From Neolewinella persica DSM 23188 (GTDB lineage Bacteria > Bacteroidota > Bacteroidia > Chitinophagales > Saprospiraceae): a DNA stretch of 60,293 nucleotides. Each line of letters starts with the position of its first letter. The first letter of the stretch is position 1. This document shows, one piece after another, positions 17,848 through 27,388 of this stretch. The stretch lies in contig NZ_KB890420.1 in NCBI RefSeq assembly GCF_000373105.1, forward strand, positions 1-60,293, given 5' to 3'. The notes under the pieces were generated by a model. It had not been told where the DNA came from. It made no database searches and saw only the letters and a program-made list of their open reading frames with translations. The translations under genes and the position numbers were made by a program.

Positions 17848-18600
17848 ATGGATTTTTCAGGAAAAACAGCCATTGTAACCGGTGGCGCCCGTGACATTGG
17901 TCGCGCAATCTCTCTCAAACTAGCCAGCCACGGTGCCAATGTGGTTGTCAACTTTTTTAACAAATCCTCTGATGCTGATGAAACCATTCGGCTTATCGAA
18001 GCGGCTGGTGGCAAAGCCATTGCTGTGAAAGCAGACATGACTAAGTGGGAAGACTGCCAACAACTGGTAGCTGCTGCCCGCAAAGCTTTCGGTGAAGAGA
18101 TTCATTACCTGGTCAATAACGCCGGTGGGCTCGTCGCCCGGAAGAAACTTATGGAAATGGACCTGGAGTTTTGGGATACGGTGATGGACCTCAATTTGAA
18201 GTCTACCTTCATGATGCATAAGGCAACGGTGCCGTACATGCCACAGGGTAGTGCTATTGTCAACCTCGCCTCTCAGGCGGGTCGTGATGGTGGAGGCGGC
18301 GGGTCTGCCGCTTACTCTACTTCGAAAGGAGGAGTGATGACTTTCACCCGGGCCATGTCTAAAGAATTGGGCCCTGATGGCATTCGCGTCAACGCCGTTT
18401 GCCCGGGAATGATCGATACTACTTTCCACGATACCTTTACCACAGACGCCGTCCGGACCATGGTAGCTGGTAATGTGCCACTGCGGCGGGAAGGAGCTGC
18501 CAGCGAAGTAGCTGGTGCTGTTGCCTCCCTGCTGTCTGAAGATACCTCCTACATCAACGGTGCAAACGTGGACATTAACGGAGGTCTGGCTTTCTCATAA
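17848..18600 (+). CDS. SDR-family reductase, probable DEH reductase
   Basis: 250 residues, classical short-chain dehydrogenase length. Cofactor motif TGGARDIG (11-18, with Asp in place of the usual middle Gly), NNAGG (90-94), catalytic Ser in NLASQ (142), Tyr156 and Lys160 in YSTSK. Between a uronate transporter and a KDG kinase the expected reaction is NAD(P)H reduction of DEH to 2-keto-3-deoxy-gluconate. Starts 10 bases after the transporter stop. The exact cofactor preference cannot be read here. FabG-like reductases share the motifs, but the context favours DEH. Confidence 0.85.
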   Translation: MDFSGKTAIVTGGARDIGRAISLKLASHGANVVVNFFNKSSDADETIRLIEAAGGKAIAVKADMTKWEDCQQLVAAARKAFGEEIHYLVNNAGGLVARKKLMEMDLEFWDTVMDLNLKSTFMMHKATVPYMPQGSAIVNLASQAGRDGGGGGSAAYSTSKGGVMTFTRAMSKELGPDGIRVNAVCPGMIDTTFHDTFTTDAVRTMVAGNVPLRREGAASEVAGAVASLLSEDTSYINGANVDINGGLAFS

Positions 18601-18630
18601 ACCTCAACTATCCACCTCAAAATAAAAATT

Positions 18631-19668
18631 ATGCCACGTATTGTCACCTTCGGCGAAATCATGCTTCGTCTAAGCCCTCCCGGTTGGAAACGATTTTCTC
18701 AGGCCGACACTTTCGACGTCATTTATGGCGGTGGAGAAAGTAACGTAGCCGTAACCCTCGCTAATTACGGAATGGACGCCCGGTTCGTCACCCGGATACC
18801 AAAAAACGACATCGGCGACTGCGCCATGAATGCACTTCGGGGCCGTGGCGTTGATTGCAGTCATGTTGTACGCGGCGGCGACCGTCTGGGGATATACTTC
18901 CTGGAAACCGGTGCGATGCAACGTGGTTCTAAGGTCGTCTATGACCGGGATCATTCGGGGATGGCTACTATCGAGCCAGGGGAGATTGATTGGGACGCCG
19001 TATTCGAAGGGGTTGACTGGTTTCACTGGACGGGGATCACCCCGGCGCTGAGCCAGACAGCTGCCGACGCTTGCCTGGAGGCTTGCCAGGTTGCAGCAGC
19101 CAAAGGGATCACCATCTCTACCGATCTGAACTACCGCAAGAAATTGTGGAACTATGGTAAATCACCACAAGAGGTTATGCCCGCCCTGGTGGAACACTGC
19201 GACATTATCCTGGGGAACGAGGAAGACGCCGAAAAGCATTTCGATATCCATCCGGAGAGCGTCGATGTCACCAAAGGAGATACCATGGATCCGGAAGCCT
19301 ACCTACCGGTTTGTAAGGCCCTGATGGCAAGGTTTCCGAAAGCGAAAAAAGTTATTACCACACTACGTGGTTCCGTCTCCGCCAGCCACAATACCTGGTC
19401 GGGCGTGATGTGGGACGGAGAAAAAATGTATACCGCACCAACGTACCAACTGAGCCACATCGTGGATCGGGTAGGGGGAGGCGACAGCTTCATGGGCGGC
19501 CTTATTTACAGCCTCCAGACCTGGCCAGACGATGACGCTACGGCCCTGCGTTTTGCCGTGGCTGCCTCAGCTCTTAAGCACTCTATCTTCGGAGATGCCA
19601 ACCTCGCTACTGTAGAGGAGGTGTTGGCGCTGATGGACGGAGATGGATCTGGGCGGGTGAGCAGATAA
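18631..19668 (+). CDS. kdgK: 2-Keto-3-deoxygluconate kinase
   Basis: 345 residues, PfkB/ribokinase family. The N-terminus MPRIVTFGEIMLRLSPPGWKRF and GGGESNVAVTLANYG carry the first sugar-binding signature, and DRVGGGDSFMGGLIYSL the second with the catalytic Asp in GGGDS. It phosphorylates KDG with ATP to KDPG in the cytoplasm, the last step of alginate breakdown encoded here. It starts 30 bases after the reductase gene and ends the operon before a terminator. KDPG aldolase is not present nearby. Confidence 0.9.
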   Translation: MPRIVTFGEIMLRLSPPGWKRFSQADTFDVIYGGGESNVAVTLANYGMDARFVTRIPKNDIGDCAMNALRGRGVDCSHVVRGGDRLGIYFLETGAMQRGSKVVYDRDHSGMATIEPGEIDWDAVFEGVDWFHWTGITPALSQTAADACLEACQVAAAKGITISTDLNYRKKLWNYGKSPQEVMPALVEHCDIILGNEEDAEKHFDIHPESVDVTKGDTMDPEAYLPVCKALMARFPKAKKVITTLRGSVSASHNTWSGVMWDGEKMYTAPTYQLSHIVDRVGGGDSFMGGLIYSLQTWPDDDATALRFAVAASALKHSIFGDANLATVEEVLALMDGDGSGRVSR

Positions 19669-19691
19669 TGTGGTTCTCCCGGTATCTCAAA

Positions 19692-19728
19692 GAGGCCCCG
19701 TTGCTCCCGAATGGAGTTGCGGGGCTTC
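19692..19728 (+). terminator. Terminator of the alginate catabolic operon
   Basis: GAGGCCCCG (19692-19700) pairs with CGGGGCTTC (19720-19728) with one wobble, plus inner CTCC/GGAG, followed by TTATG. It uses the same arm words as the terminator at 122-160. Confidence 0.6.
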
Positions 19729-19838
19729 TTATGTGGCAAAAAATGACCTATCCCCGTCGCGCCGTTCTGGTCATAAGTTACCTCCCTTCCCGTATCTTTC
19801 CCACCTTCCGACAACCCGGAAAGCTTACATGGAGACCT

Positions 19839-20015
19839 GTGAGAAACCTGATTTTATTGCTGCTGCTGATTGGTGCCGGACAGCTTACTGGCCAGAATTA
19901 TTATGTGATGATTATTAAAGGTAAGGTAACCTACGAGGGCAAAGAGTTGCGACCCAAGAGTAAGATTACCACAAAGGGGCAGTCGCGCTTGATCGCTTTA
20001 GGTTCCCAATCGTAG
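19839..20015 (+). pseudogene. Remnant of a small secreted protein gene
   Basis: From GTG 19839 the frame reads a signal peptide (VRNLILLLLLIGAGQLTGQ) and then NYYVMIIKGKVTYEGKELRP, which resembles the start of a longer family of Bacteroidota envelope proteins with a KGKVxxxGKxL region. It stops after 58 residues at 20015, and no continuation is obvious in other frames, so it is likely a truncated gene. The family resemblance is from memory of the pattern and is uncertain. Confidence 0.35.
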
Positions 20016-20175
20016 CCGCTCCGTCTTATGAGGCGTTTGCCGATTTATCACAGCCGCCCATTGATTTGCCGCGGAGAATGGCGATGTAGTTGAGTGTAGA
20101 CAATAATTCTGTAAAAGTAATACGGCGCGTGGTATTCCGTAAAGCGTTGGGACTGGGGGAGGAGTATAGAAGGTG

Positions 20176-20192
20176 GGCGAGGCCGCAGGTGC
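20176..20192 (+). repeat. Dispersed 17-bp repeat, copy 3
   Basis: GGCGAGGCCGCAGGTGC, one change from consensus, followed by AATGAAAAG, a flank shared with copies 4, 9 and 10. Confidence 0.8.
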
Positions 20193-20295
20193 AATGAAAA
20201 GGATAAAATAGCATTCGGTCCATTGTCAAATCCCCGGTTGAGGGCTGGAAGATGCTTAACGGGACATATTCAGGAGGGGATAGCTTCAACTGGAT

Positions 20296-20332
20296 TTTGC
20301 AACCTAAAACCCCCTAAGTAACATTACCTTTG
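20296..20332 (+). promoter_or_regulatory. Probable leuS promoter
   Basis: The -7 box TACCTTTG (20325-20332) matches TAnnTTTG exactly, 22 bases before the leuS ATG. A TTTG at 20296-20299 is the best -33 candidate, though the 25-base spacer is longer than usual. Confidence 0.5.
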
Positions 20333-20354
20333 CACCCGCAAAGATTGATACCCC

Positions 20355-23267
20355 ATGAAGTTCGACGTTAACACCATTGATAAGAAGTGGCAACAGTACT
20401 GGAAGGAACATAAAACCTACCGTACCTCCACAGAGACCACGAAGCCTAAGTTCTATGTGCTTGATATGTTCCCGTATCCTTCCGGAGCGGGGCTGCACGT
20501 AGGGCATCCGCTGGGGTACATTGGTTCTGACATCGTGAGCCGCGTGAAGCGGCAACAGGGCTTTAATGTATTGCATCCGATGGGCTTTGACTCGTTCGGC
20601 CTGCCGGCCGAACAGTACGCCATCGATACTGGCGTACACCCAAGTGTGTCTACGGCGGTGAATACCAAAAGGTACCAGGAGCAGATGGAATCCCTGGCCC
20701 TGAGTTTTGATTGGGACCGTGCCGTTAATACCTCCGATCCGAACTACTACAAATGGACACAGTGGATCATCACCCAGGTATTTGAAAGCTGGTACGATCA
20801 GGCGGCGGATAAGGCCCGTCCAATTGCTGAACTCATTGCTCATTTAACCTCCCATGGCACCCGCGATCTCGCCGCCGCACAAACTGAAGCACTTGACCTG
20901 ACGGCTGAACAGTACAAGGCGATGTCTGCCAAAGAACAGTCAGACGTACTGATGAACTACCGCATGGCGTACCGCGGTGTCAGCTTCGTGAACTGGTGTG
21001 AAGCGCTGGGAACAGTACTCGCTAACGACGAGGTAAAAGACGGTCGCTCAGAACGCGGTAACCATCCCGTGGTCCAAAAGCCGATGGTGCAGTGGAAACT
21101 CCGCATCACGGCCTACGCCGACCGGCTGCTCGCCGGCCTCGATACCGTTGATTATTCCGATGGACTGAAAGCTCAGCAACGTAACTGGATCGGCCGTTCT
21201 ACCGGTGCCCAGGCGTTCTTCGATATCGAAGGCACGGATAAGAAACTGGAGGTCTTCACCACCCGTCCGGACACCATCTTCGGAACTACCTTCATGGTTG
21301 TTGCGCCAGAGCACGATCTGGTGCCGGAGTTGACTACCACCGAACAGGAAAAAGATATTGCTGACTACCAGGCCTACGTCGGTGCACGAAGTGAGATCGA
21401 CCGGCAGGCGGAAACCAAGGTGACCGGTGCTTTTACCGGCAGCTACTGTATCAACCCCTTCACCATGAAACGGGTGCCGATCTACATTTCTGAGTACGTA
21501 CTGAAAGACTACGGTACCGGCGCCATCATGGCCGTGCCGAGCGACGACGACCGGGATGAGCGCTTTGCCAATAAGTTTGGCATCGAGATCATCGACGTGA
21601 TCGATAAAAGTAAGTACCCGGGGGCGACCAATAAGGATAAAGTCGGCATCATGATCAACTCCGATTTTCTCAACGGAATGGAGGTGCCGGATGCGATTAA
21701 AGCAGCTACCGACAAGCTGGTTGAAATGGGCCGCGGAGAAGGACAGGTTAATTTCCGCATTCGTGACCTCCTCTTTAGCCGCCAACGCTACTGGGGGGAG
21801 CCCTGGCCCATCATTTACGATGTCAACGACATCCCCCACGTTGTAGCTACTGAAGACCTCCCGGTGGAACTGCCACCAATGGAAGACTTCCGTGCGGAAT
21901 CCGGCGTATCCCCTCTGGAACGCGCTACGGAATGGAACGTGACTCCGGCCGGCCGCCGGGAAACCGACACCATGCCAGCTACCGCCGGCTCCAACTGGTA
22001 CTACCTCCGCTATATGGACCCGACCAACGATAAAGAATTCGTTGCCGGTGAGGTGGTGGACTACTGGCAAGACGTTGACCTCTACGTAGGAGGTGCCGAG
22101 CACGCCGTCAGTCACATCCTTTACAGCCGGCTGATCCATAAGTTCCTTTTTGACCTGGGCAAAGTGCCTACGCGCGAGCCCTACAAGAAACTGTTGAACC
22201 AGGGGATGATTGGGGCGCCGATTGTAAGCATCCACCTGGGCATCATGCTGACCGAAGATGGACAGCGGCACCCCGTTTGGGTCGGTGACCATATTGCTGA
22301 GAATACACCGCTGGAAGTGGATGGCCTGGGCAAGGGCCATCTGGTGCTTGATGAATCTTCGGGTACGCGGAAAGTTCCGTTACGGATGGTCGAAGAGACC
22401 AGCGTGGACAACGAGCCCAGCTACCGTATTTACAAAGAAGCTATTGACGCCCTGTCGGCTGATGAGGCCCAGGATGCCGCTTACTTTCGTACCATTCTCC
22501 AACAGGCAGATACCTTCCTTTGGGAAACCGATAAGGAGGGGAAACAGTACCTGGAGCTTAGTTTCCAGATGGGGAAGATGTCGAAGTCGAAGTATAACGT
22601 TATTACTCCCGACGACATCTGTGCCCGCTACGGTACCGACTGTTTCCGGATGTACGAGATGTTCCTCGGCCCCATCGACCAGGCGAAGCCCTGGAGTGTG
22701 AGTGGCATCGATGGTGTTTACCGTTTCTTGCGCCGGTTCTGGAACCTGTTTGTGGACGATAACGACACACTGAACGTCTCCAACGACACAGCCACCAAGG
22801 AAGAGATGAAGGTGCTGCACACCCTGATCAAGAAAGTGACCGAAGACATCGAGAAGCTGAGCTTCAATACCTGTGTTTCTGCCTTTATGGTGGCTGCCAA
22901 CGACCTGAGCAAAGGAAAGGGCAAATGCGATAAGCGGGCAGTCCTCGAACCGATGGTTCGGCTGATCGCGCCTTTCGCGCCGCACATTGCTGATGAGCTT
23001 TTTGCTGCGCTTGGCGGAGTAGGAAGCGTTCATCTTGCACCGTTCCCCGAAGTGGAAGAGAAGTGGTTGGTAGAAGACAGTTTCACTTACCCGATTGCCT
23101 TCAACGGCAAGACCCGGTTGACGCTGGATTTTCCCGCCGGAGCTTCTAAAGCAGACATCGAGGCGGAAGCTAAGGCACATCCCGACGTGGCTAAGCACCT
23201 GGATGGAAAGACCATTCGCAAGGTGATTGTGGTGCCTAAGCGGATGGTGAACTTTGTGGTAGGATAG
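20355..23267 (+). CDS. leuS: Leucyl-tRNA synthetase
   Basis: 970 residues. The class I HIGH-type motif is in PYPSGAGLHVGHPLGY (about 37-52), the editing domain includes TTRPDTIFGTTFMVVAPEH and the DYGTGAIMAVPSDDDRDERF region, and the catalytic KMSKS is in GKMSKSKYN (about 741-748). An anticodon-binding helical domain and a C-terminal domain follow. It charges tRNA-Leu in the cytoplasm and edits mischarged products. It stands alone between the alginate locus and an AsmA-like gene. The length is somewhat above bacterial average, as is common for the Bacteroidota form. Confidence 0.97.
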   Translation: MKFDVNTIDKKWQQYWKEHKTYRTSTETTKPKFYVLDMFPYPSGAGLHVGHPLGYIGSDIVSRVKRQQGFNVLHPMGFDSFGLPAEQYAIDTGVHPSVSTAVNTKRYQEQMESLALSFDWDRAVNTSDPNYYKWTQWIITQVFESWYDQAADKARPIAELIAHLTSHGTRDLAAAQTEALDLTAEQYKAMSAKEQSDVLMNYRMAYRGVSFVNWCEALGTVLANDEVKDGRSERGNHPVVQKPMVQWKLRITAYADRLLAGLDTVDYSDGLKAQQRNWIGRSTGAQAFFDIEGTDKKLEVFTTRPDTIFGTTFMVVAPEHDLVPELTTTEQEKDIADYQAYVGARSEIDRQAETKVTGAFTGSYCINPFTMKRVPIYISEYVLKDYGTGAIMAVPSDDDRDERFANKFGIEIIDVIDKSKYPGATNKDKVGIMINSDFLNGMEVPDAIKAATDKLVEMGRGEGQVNFRIRDLLFSRQRYWGEPWPIIYDVNDIPHVVATEDLPVELPPMEDFRAESGVSPLERATEWNVTPAGRRETDTMPATAGSNWYYLRYMDPTNDKEFVAGEVVDYWQDVDLYVGGAEHAVSHILYSRLIHKFLFDLGKVPTREPYKKLLNQGMIGAPIVSIHLGIMLTEDGQRHPVWVGDHIAENTPLEVDGLGKGHLVLDESSGTRKVPLRMVEETSVDNEPSYRIYKEAIDALSADEAQDAAYFRTILQQADTFLWETDKEGKQYLELSFQMGKMSKSKYNVITPDDICARYGTDCFRMYEMFLGPIDQAKPWSVSGIDGVYRFLRRFWNLFVDDNDTLNVSNDTATKEEMKVLHTLIKKVTEDIEKLSFNTCVSAFMVAANDLSKGKGKCDKRAVLEPMVRLIAPFAPHIADELFAALGGVGSVHLAPFPEVEEKWLVEDSFTYPIAFNGKTRLTLDFPAGASKADIEAEAKAHPDVAKHLDGKTIRKVIVVPKRMVNFVVG

Positions 23268-23277
23268 AGAGGTAGAC

Positions 23278-23304
23278 GAAAACTTGCTTCGCTCGTTTTC
23301 TTTT
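23278..23304 (+). terminator. Probable leuS terminator
   Basis: GAAAAC (23278-23283) and GTTTTC (23295-23300) pair around TTGCTTCGCTC, with TTTT directly after. Confidence 0.45.
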
Positions 23305-23467
23305 AGACGGCCTTCGGCCTTTTAGACTACCGCACGGCTATGCTCTCTCCGCTCGTGGGGCTGGTTACCCGGAATTATTGATTTTGCAAGAGAGAACCGG
23401 CTCTATACTGGACTTAACCCCTGTGGATTTATCGTTGTTATTTGGAACGCACTACAAGCATAGACAA

Positions 23468-23510
23468 CTCTGTGCTCCCTCTGTGCATCCCTCCGCGCTT
23501 TCCTCTGTGA
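23468..23510. repeat. Tandem CTCTGTG repeat, four units
   Basis: CTCTGTGC, CTCTGTGC, CTCCGCGC and CTCTGTGA start at 23468, 23480, 23491 and 23503, a period of 11-12 bases. Similar CTCTGTG/CTCCGCG strings are seen in intergenic repeats of many bacteria. Function unknown. Confidence 0.6.
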
Positions 23511-23793
23511 GAACTATCAGCTGCGTAGCAGCCTCTGCCATAAGGCTGATTCATTTACTCAAAATCAATAAGGCCGCACGAGCGAAGCGAGCTTACCCAT
23601 GCGGCAGCACTGCCAGACTACTAAGCGCGCCTAACTATCGTTATAACAGTTTTTTATCAGTAGAACCGTAGCTTTGTTACGACCGAAGCCTGTGGTAATA
23701 AGCAATATTACCTTGCCCGAACTACCCAGGCCCTATTCCCGTTCCAAAAGAGCTGCCTGATCCGGACAATCATCCCCCGGTGGTAGTATAAAG

Positions 23794-26700
23794 ATGCTGA
23801 AGAAAATACTCCGGTGGTTATTAATACTCCTGTGCGTTGTGGTCCTGCTGGTGGTCATTGCGGTGGGTGCGCTGGTGTGGTATGTGAATGCCAACCAGGA
23901 TAAGTTTGTGGAGGATTTGTCTGAAAAGACGGGATTGGAAATTTCACTCCGCAAAGCTGAGTTTAAAGTGTTTACTACTTTCCCCCGAATAACGGTCGGG
24001 ATCGACAGCCTGGTCGTCAGAGATCCGAACCGGCCGGCAACGGAGCCTGCCGTCATCTCCGCTGGTCGGTTGAGTGGAACCGTATCGGTGAGGAAGCTGC
24101 TGCGGGATACCCTGCAACTCGAGCATTTCGAACTTCACAATGGGGGTGTTTATGTTTACCGGGACTCCTTAACAGGTTTCAACTTTGGTGACCTGCTGAA
24201 ACCCAAAACGGGCAAAGAACCTAAAAAGCGTAGTCCGCTAAACCCCACTTTTGATTGGAATGGGGTAGGGGTCGCGGTGTCCAATGTCTCCCTGAGTTAT
24301 TTGTACCCCCACCGCTTTAAGTGGATGGCGGTTGACGTGGATTCGCTGCATACCACGGCCTTTAGAAATACTGCAGGGCAGCTGACTTTTGCCACAGACC
24401 TCGAAACCAATATTAAAGGCATTGCTTTCAATACCCGCCTCGGGGCCTACCTGGTTGATGCTCCGGTGAGTGGACAGCTGGAAATAGTTCGGCGAGACTC
24501 CAACTGGTCTGTAGCCCCCGTGGAAGTTCAAATAGGTAGCCAACAGCTTACCATTTCCGGAGAAATCGGACGGAAGGGAAATACGGATATTCATCTGTTT
24601 CTGGACAATGAAGCACTGGATTATGAGGCAACCCGTGCTTACCTCCCGGAAGTGCTCCGGGAGCGGTTGGGGCAATACCACGTCTCCGGCCCCTTTGCGG
24701 TCAGGACCGAAATACTGGGCGGGCCCCGTATCGGCCTGGACCCGGAAATCACCGTTGATTTCCGACTTGACGGCGGAGATTTCCATTTTCAGAAATTCAA
24801 CTTTTCGGGCGTTCACACTTCGGGAACTTTTGTCAACCGCCTGGAAGAAGCCGAGGGAGGTATTCCCGGGAGTAAGAAAAACTTGCGCATAGAGCTTGAT
24901 TCCACCAGGGGCTATTTAGGGCAACTGTTGGTGGAGGCACCACATGCAATCCTGCGAGGGACGGAAGGAGACACCCGCCTGACGGCACCCATGCATTTTA
25001 GCGGCCCCACTTCAGTGATTAACGATCGGGTAGGTACCAGGGATTTTTTCTTTAACCGGGGCCGGTTCTCTCTTGATACTCATATTGATGCTTCGTTAAA
25101 TTCACCGGAAGAGATAATTACCACCAGTGATGGCAGGCTCTCCCTCCGAAACCTTAACGTGCATTACCGGCCTGCGGGCCTGCGGTTCCCGTTTCAGTCG
25201 ATTGCCCTAAGCAAACAGGAGGATGACATCCGTTTTAAACTGCAGAGTGGTGTATTGAAGACCGGATTCATTTTTGGACTGGAGGGCACCCTGGACAACC
25301 TGTTACCGCTTTTGCTCGATCGCCCGGCAGACAGCATCCGAACAGACGTTTCGCTGGTCGCTCCGCGACTCGATTGGACAAACTTCCTCGCGATATTCGG
25401 GGAGGAAGGCTACTTTGAAACGGCAGGAACCGGGGAGAGGACAAACAACCTACCACAGAACGAGTCGATGAAGACGGCACTGTTGGGATTACAGCGCACC
25501 TTCCGGCCACGGATTAAAGCACATTTCGATACCGTCGCCTATTATGACGTCTTTGCCTTAACCGACTTTACCACCGGACTACATTTTTATCGGGATACCC
25601 TTATTTTGGACAAAACAACCTTTGCCTGGGAAGACAGTGAACTCGCTTTCGGTGCGCGCCTGGGGTTAGGACAAAAACAGGAGACGCCTTTCCACCTGAA
25701 TGTGCAGGCTGAGCACCTCAACCTGAACCGACTCCGGCCCAGCCTGGAGTATTTTGGGCTGAGATTGCCAGCCGGGTTGGACTCCTTGCCGCAGGACCTG
25801 AACATTGATTTTGTCCACCGGGGAATCATCAGCGATACCATTGGTATAAAAGCTGGCTCCAATGTTGGGGAGCTAATCTTTGATGATGGCGCTGACGATC
25901 TGTTTACTGGCACACTGGGATATGCTCCCGGTCCGGAAGGGCTGCAGTCTCGTCTGGAATTGGGCGGCGACCCTCAACTCGTCAATTACCTGTTTGCTGC
26001 AGAGGACTTCTTCTTTGGTACCGGTAGGTTTAAGATCGATCTGGAAATCACGGGCACACCTAAAACCTTAGGTAAACTGATCGAGAAATCATCGCTGTGC
26101 CTGGAAATCGATAGTAGCCAGGTTATGTATGTGCCATCGGGTGTTTACCTGCCGGTTCAGAAATTCGTGGTCAACGCAAACAGCGGACACACAGAATACG
26201 ACCTGAGGCTATTCTCGGAGGAGGCCAGGAAAACGATTTCCGTAACCGGGACGATGGACCGGTTGGCGGCCTTTCTGTACCCTGAAACGGGCCAGACCTT
26301 CCGGATGAAGACTGACGCCAGGGCACATAATCTGTTGTGGTCTGATATCCAGTATTTCATTTATCCGGGGGATAAAGATCCGGAGATTTATGGCAGCACC
26401 GTACGGTCTGTCACGGCTCCACAGAACAGCGATGCTTCATCAGTGGATACTTCAGCGTTTGACCCTCAGGACTATTTGTCGGCGACTGAAGGGATCTTTA
26501 ATTCCTTTCGGCCGGACCTTAGTTTAGCAATCGACACCTTCTGGACGGATGAGGAAACGAAGTTTACGGACGTACATGCCGGTCTTCACCTCAGGGATTC
26601 TACCCGATTAATCCTGGAGGATTCTGGTTTTAAACTGGGGGACGGCCAGGTAGGCTTTTCTGCCGTTTACCAGTTGGACAAGGAGCTTCAGTCCCCCTTT

Positions 26701-27366
26701 TCAATTAAGTGGAAAACGGACAAACTCGACCTGGAGGAATTGACCCGGGCATTGAGTAAAATGGAGATCCCTGCATTGAAGGGACTGGGGGATTTACGTG
26801 GTACCCTTACCATGGATGGCAAGGTTGATGGCATGATGGATGAAAAAGCTCGCCAGCTCGTGATGGACAGTACGCAGGGGAACCTTAACCTGTTACTGAC
26901 CGATCTGGAATTAAACGATTGGCCGCAGCTCCTGGAAATTGGTCGCAAAGCGAAAATGAGAAAACGCTTTAACCGTGTTTTCTTTGGCCCGACGAGCTTT
27001 CAGGTAAAACTGGATAGTGGACGGGTTTGGTTGCCCAGAACCGAAATCCAGTCTACCCCGCTTCATTTATTTGTTGAGGGGGTAATTGATACTGCGACGG
27101 GGCCAGACTTACTGGTTTCTATTCCGCTGCGGAATATCGGGCGTGGCGTTTTGCGTGAAGCACCAGCGCCTACGGGTTACGCGCACGCCGGTTGGCGGGT
27201 GTACCTGGTGGTTGAGCCCGGCAAGGACGGGCAAAGCAAGGCTAAGTTTCGCCTGGGGCGGAGAAGATTCTTCCGGGAGCGGGGCCGGCTTGAGGAATTT
27301 TTGGAGCACAAGCAGTTGATGAAAGAAGAAAGAAAGGCGGCAAGGCGCAAACGACGCAAGCGATAG
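23794..27366 (+). CDS. Large AsmA-like envelope protein
   Basis: 1190 residues. One N-terminal membrane helix (about 6-31, LLILLCVVVLLVVIAVGALVWYV) is followed by the AsmA start pattern: NANQDKFVEDLSEKTGLEISLRKAEFKVFTTFPRITVGIDSLVV. A long beta-rich region follows, and near the end comes an AsmA_2-like region (KGLGDLRGTLTMDGKVDGMM, LLVSIPLRNIGRGVL). AsmA-family proteins span the periplasm and are linked to lipid transport to the outer membrane. The C-terminus is strongly basic (ARRKRRKR). Single gene, convergent with the next; a dispersed-repeat copy begins 23 bases after the stop. Confidence 0.8.
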   Translation: MLKKILRWLLILLCVVVLLVVIAVGALVWYVNANQDKFVEDLSEKTGLEISLRKAEFKVFTTFPRITVGIDSLVVRDPNRPATEPAVISAGRLSGTVSVRKLLRDTLQLEHFELHNGGVYVYRDSLTGFNFGDLLKPKTGKEPKKRSPLNPTFDWNGVGVAVSNVSLSYLYPHRFKWMAVDVDSLHTTAFRNTAGQLTFATDLETNIKGIAFNTRLGAYLVDAPVSGQLEIVRRDSNWSVAPVEVQIGSQQLTISGEIGRKGNTDIHLFLDNEALDYEATRAYLPEVLRERLGQYHVSGPFAVRTEILGGPRIGLDPEITVDFRLDGGDFHFQKFNFSGVHTSGTFVNRLEEAEGGIPGSKKNLRIELDSTRGYLGQLLVEAPHAILRGTEGDTRLTAPMHFSGPTSVINDRVGTRDFFFNRGRFSLDTHIDASLNSPEEIITTSDGRLSLRNLNVHYRPAGLRFPFQSIALSKQEDDIRFKLQSGVLKTGFIFGLEGTLDNLLPLLLDRPADSIRTDVSLVAPRLDWTNFLAIFGEEGYFETAGTGERTNNLPQNESMKTALLGLQRTFRPRIKAHFDTVAYYDVFALTDFTTGLHFYRDTLILDKTTFAWEDSELAFGARLGLGQKQETPFHLNVQAEHLNLNRLRPSLEYFGLRLPAGLDSLPQDLNIDFVHRGIISDTIGIKAGSNVGELIFDDGADDLFTGTLGYAPGPEGLQSRLELGGDPQLVNYLFAAEDFFFGTGRFKIDLEITGTPKTLGKLIEKSSLCLEIDSSQVMYVPSGVYLPVQKFVVNANSGHTEYDLRLFSEEARKTISVTGTMDRLAAFLYPETGQTFRMKTDARAHNLLWSDIQYFIYPGDKDPEIYGSTVRSVTAPQNSDASSVDTSAFDPQDYLSATEGIFNSFRPDLSLAIDTFWTDEETKFTDVHAGLHLRDSTRLILEDSGFKLGDGQVGFSAVYQLDKELQSPFSIKWKTDKLDLEELTRALSKMEIPALKGLGDLRGTLTMDGKVDGMMDEKARQLVMDSTQGNLNLLLTDLELNDWPQLLEIGRKAKMRKRFNRVFFGPTSFQVKLDSGRVWLPRTEIQSTPLHLFVEGVIDTATGPDLLVSIPLRNIGRGVLREAPAPTGYAHAGWRVYLVVEPGKDGQSKAKFRLGRRRFFRERGRLEEFLEHKQLMKEERKAARRKRRKR

Positions 27367-27388
27367 GTTGCTGTAGTTACCTTATTTG

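Larger units (their letters stand above)
20016..20354. other. Gap upstream of leuS with dispersed repeat and promoter
   Basis: No credible gene in about 340 bases. It contains a dispersed-repeat copy at 20176-20192 and a likely leuS promoter just upstream of the start codon. Confidence 0.5.
23268..23793. other. 526-base gap with hairpins and a tandem CTCTGTG repeat
   Basis: No convincing gene. Contents: GAAAAC/GTTTTC hairpin followed by TTTT (23278-23304), a likely leuS terminator; GGCC-ttc-GGCC (23309-23319); a tandem repeat (23468-23510); CTGC-gta-GCAG (23521-23531); and GCCGCA/TGCGGC enclosing GCGAAGC (23573-23605). Confidence 0.55.

Noticed and set aside
20026..20289. 87-codon minus-strand frame upstream of leuS
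   Set aside because: Contains the dispersed repeat, no conserved features; overlaps the promoter side of leuS.
21048..22340. 430-codon open frame on the strand opposite leuS
   Set aside because: It lies wholly within leuS, has no recognisable domain, and long antisense frames are expected in GC-rich, codon-biased genes.
23378..23671. 97-codon frame in the gap after leuS
   Set aside because: Covers the CTCTGTG tandem repeat and hairpins; Ser/Cys-rich and without start context.
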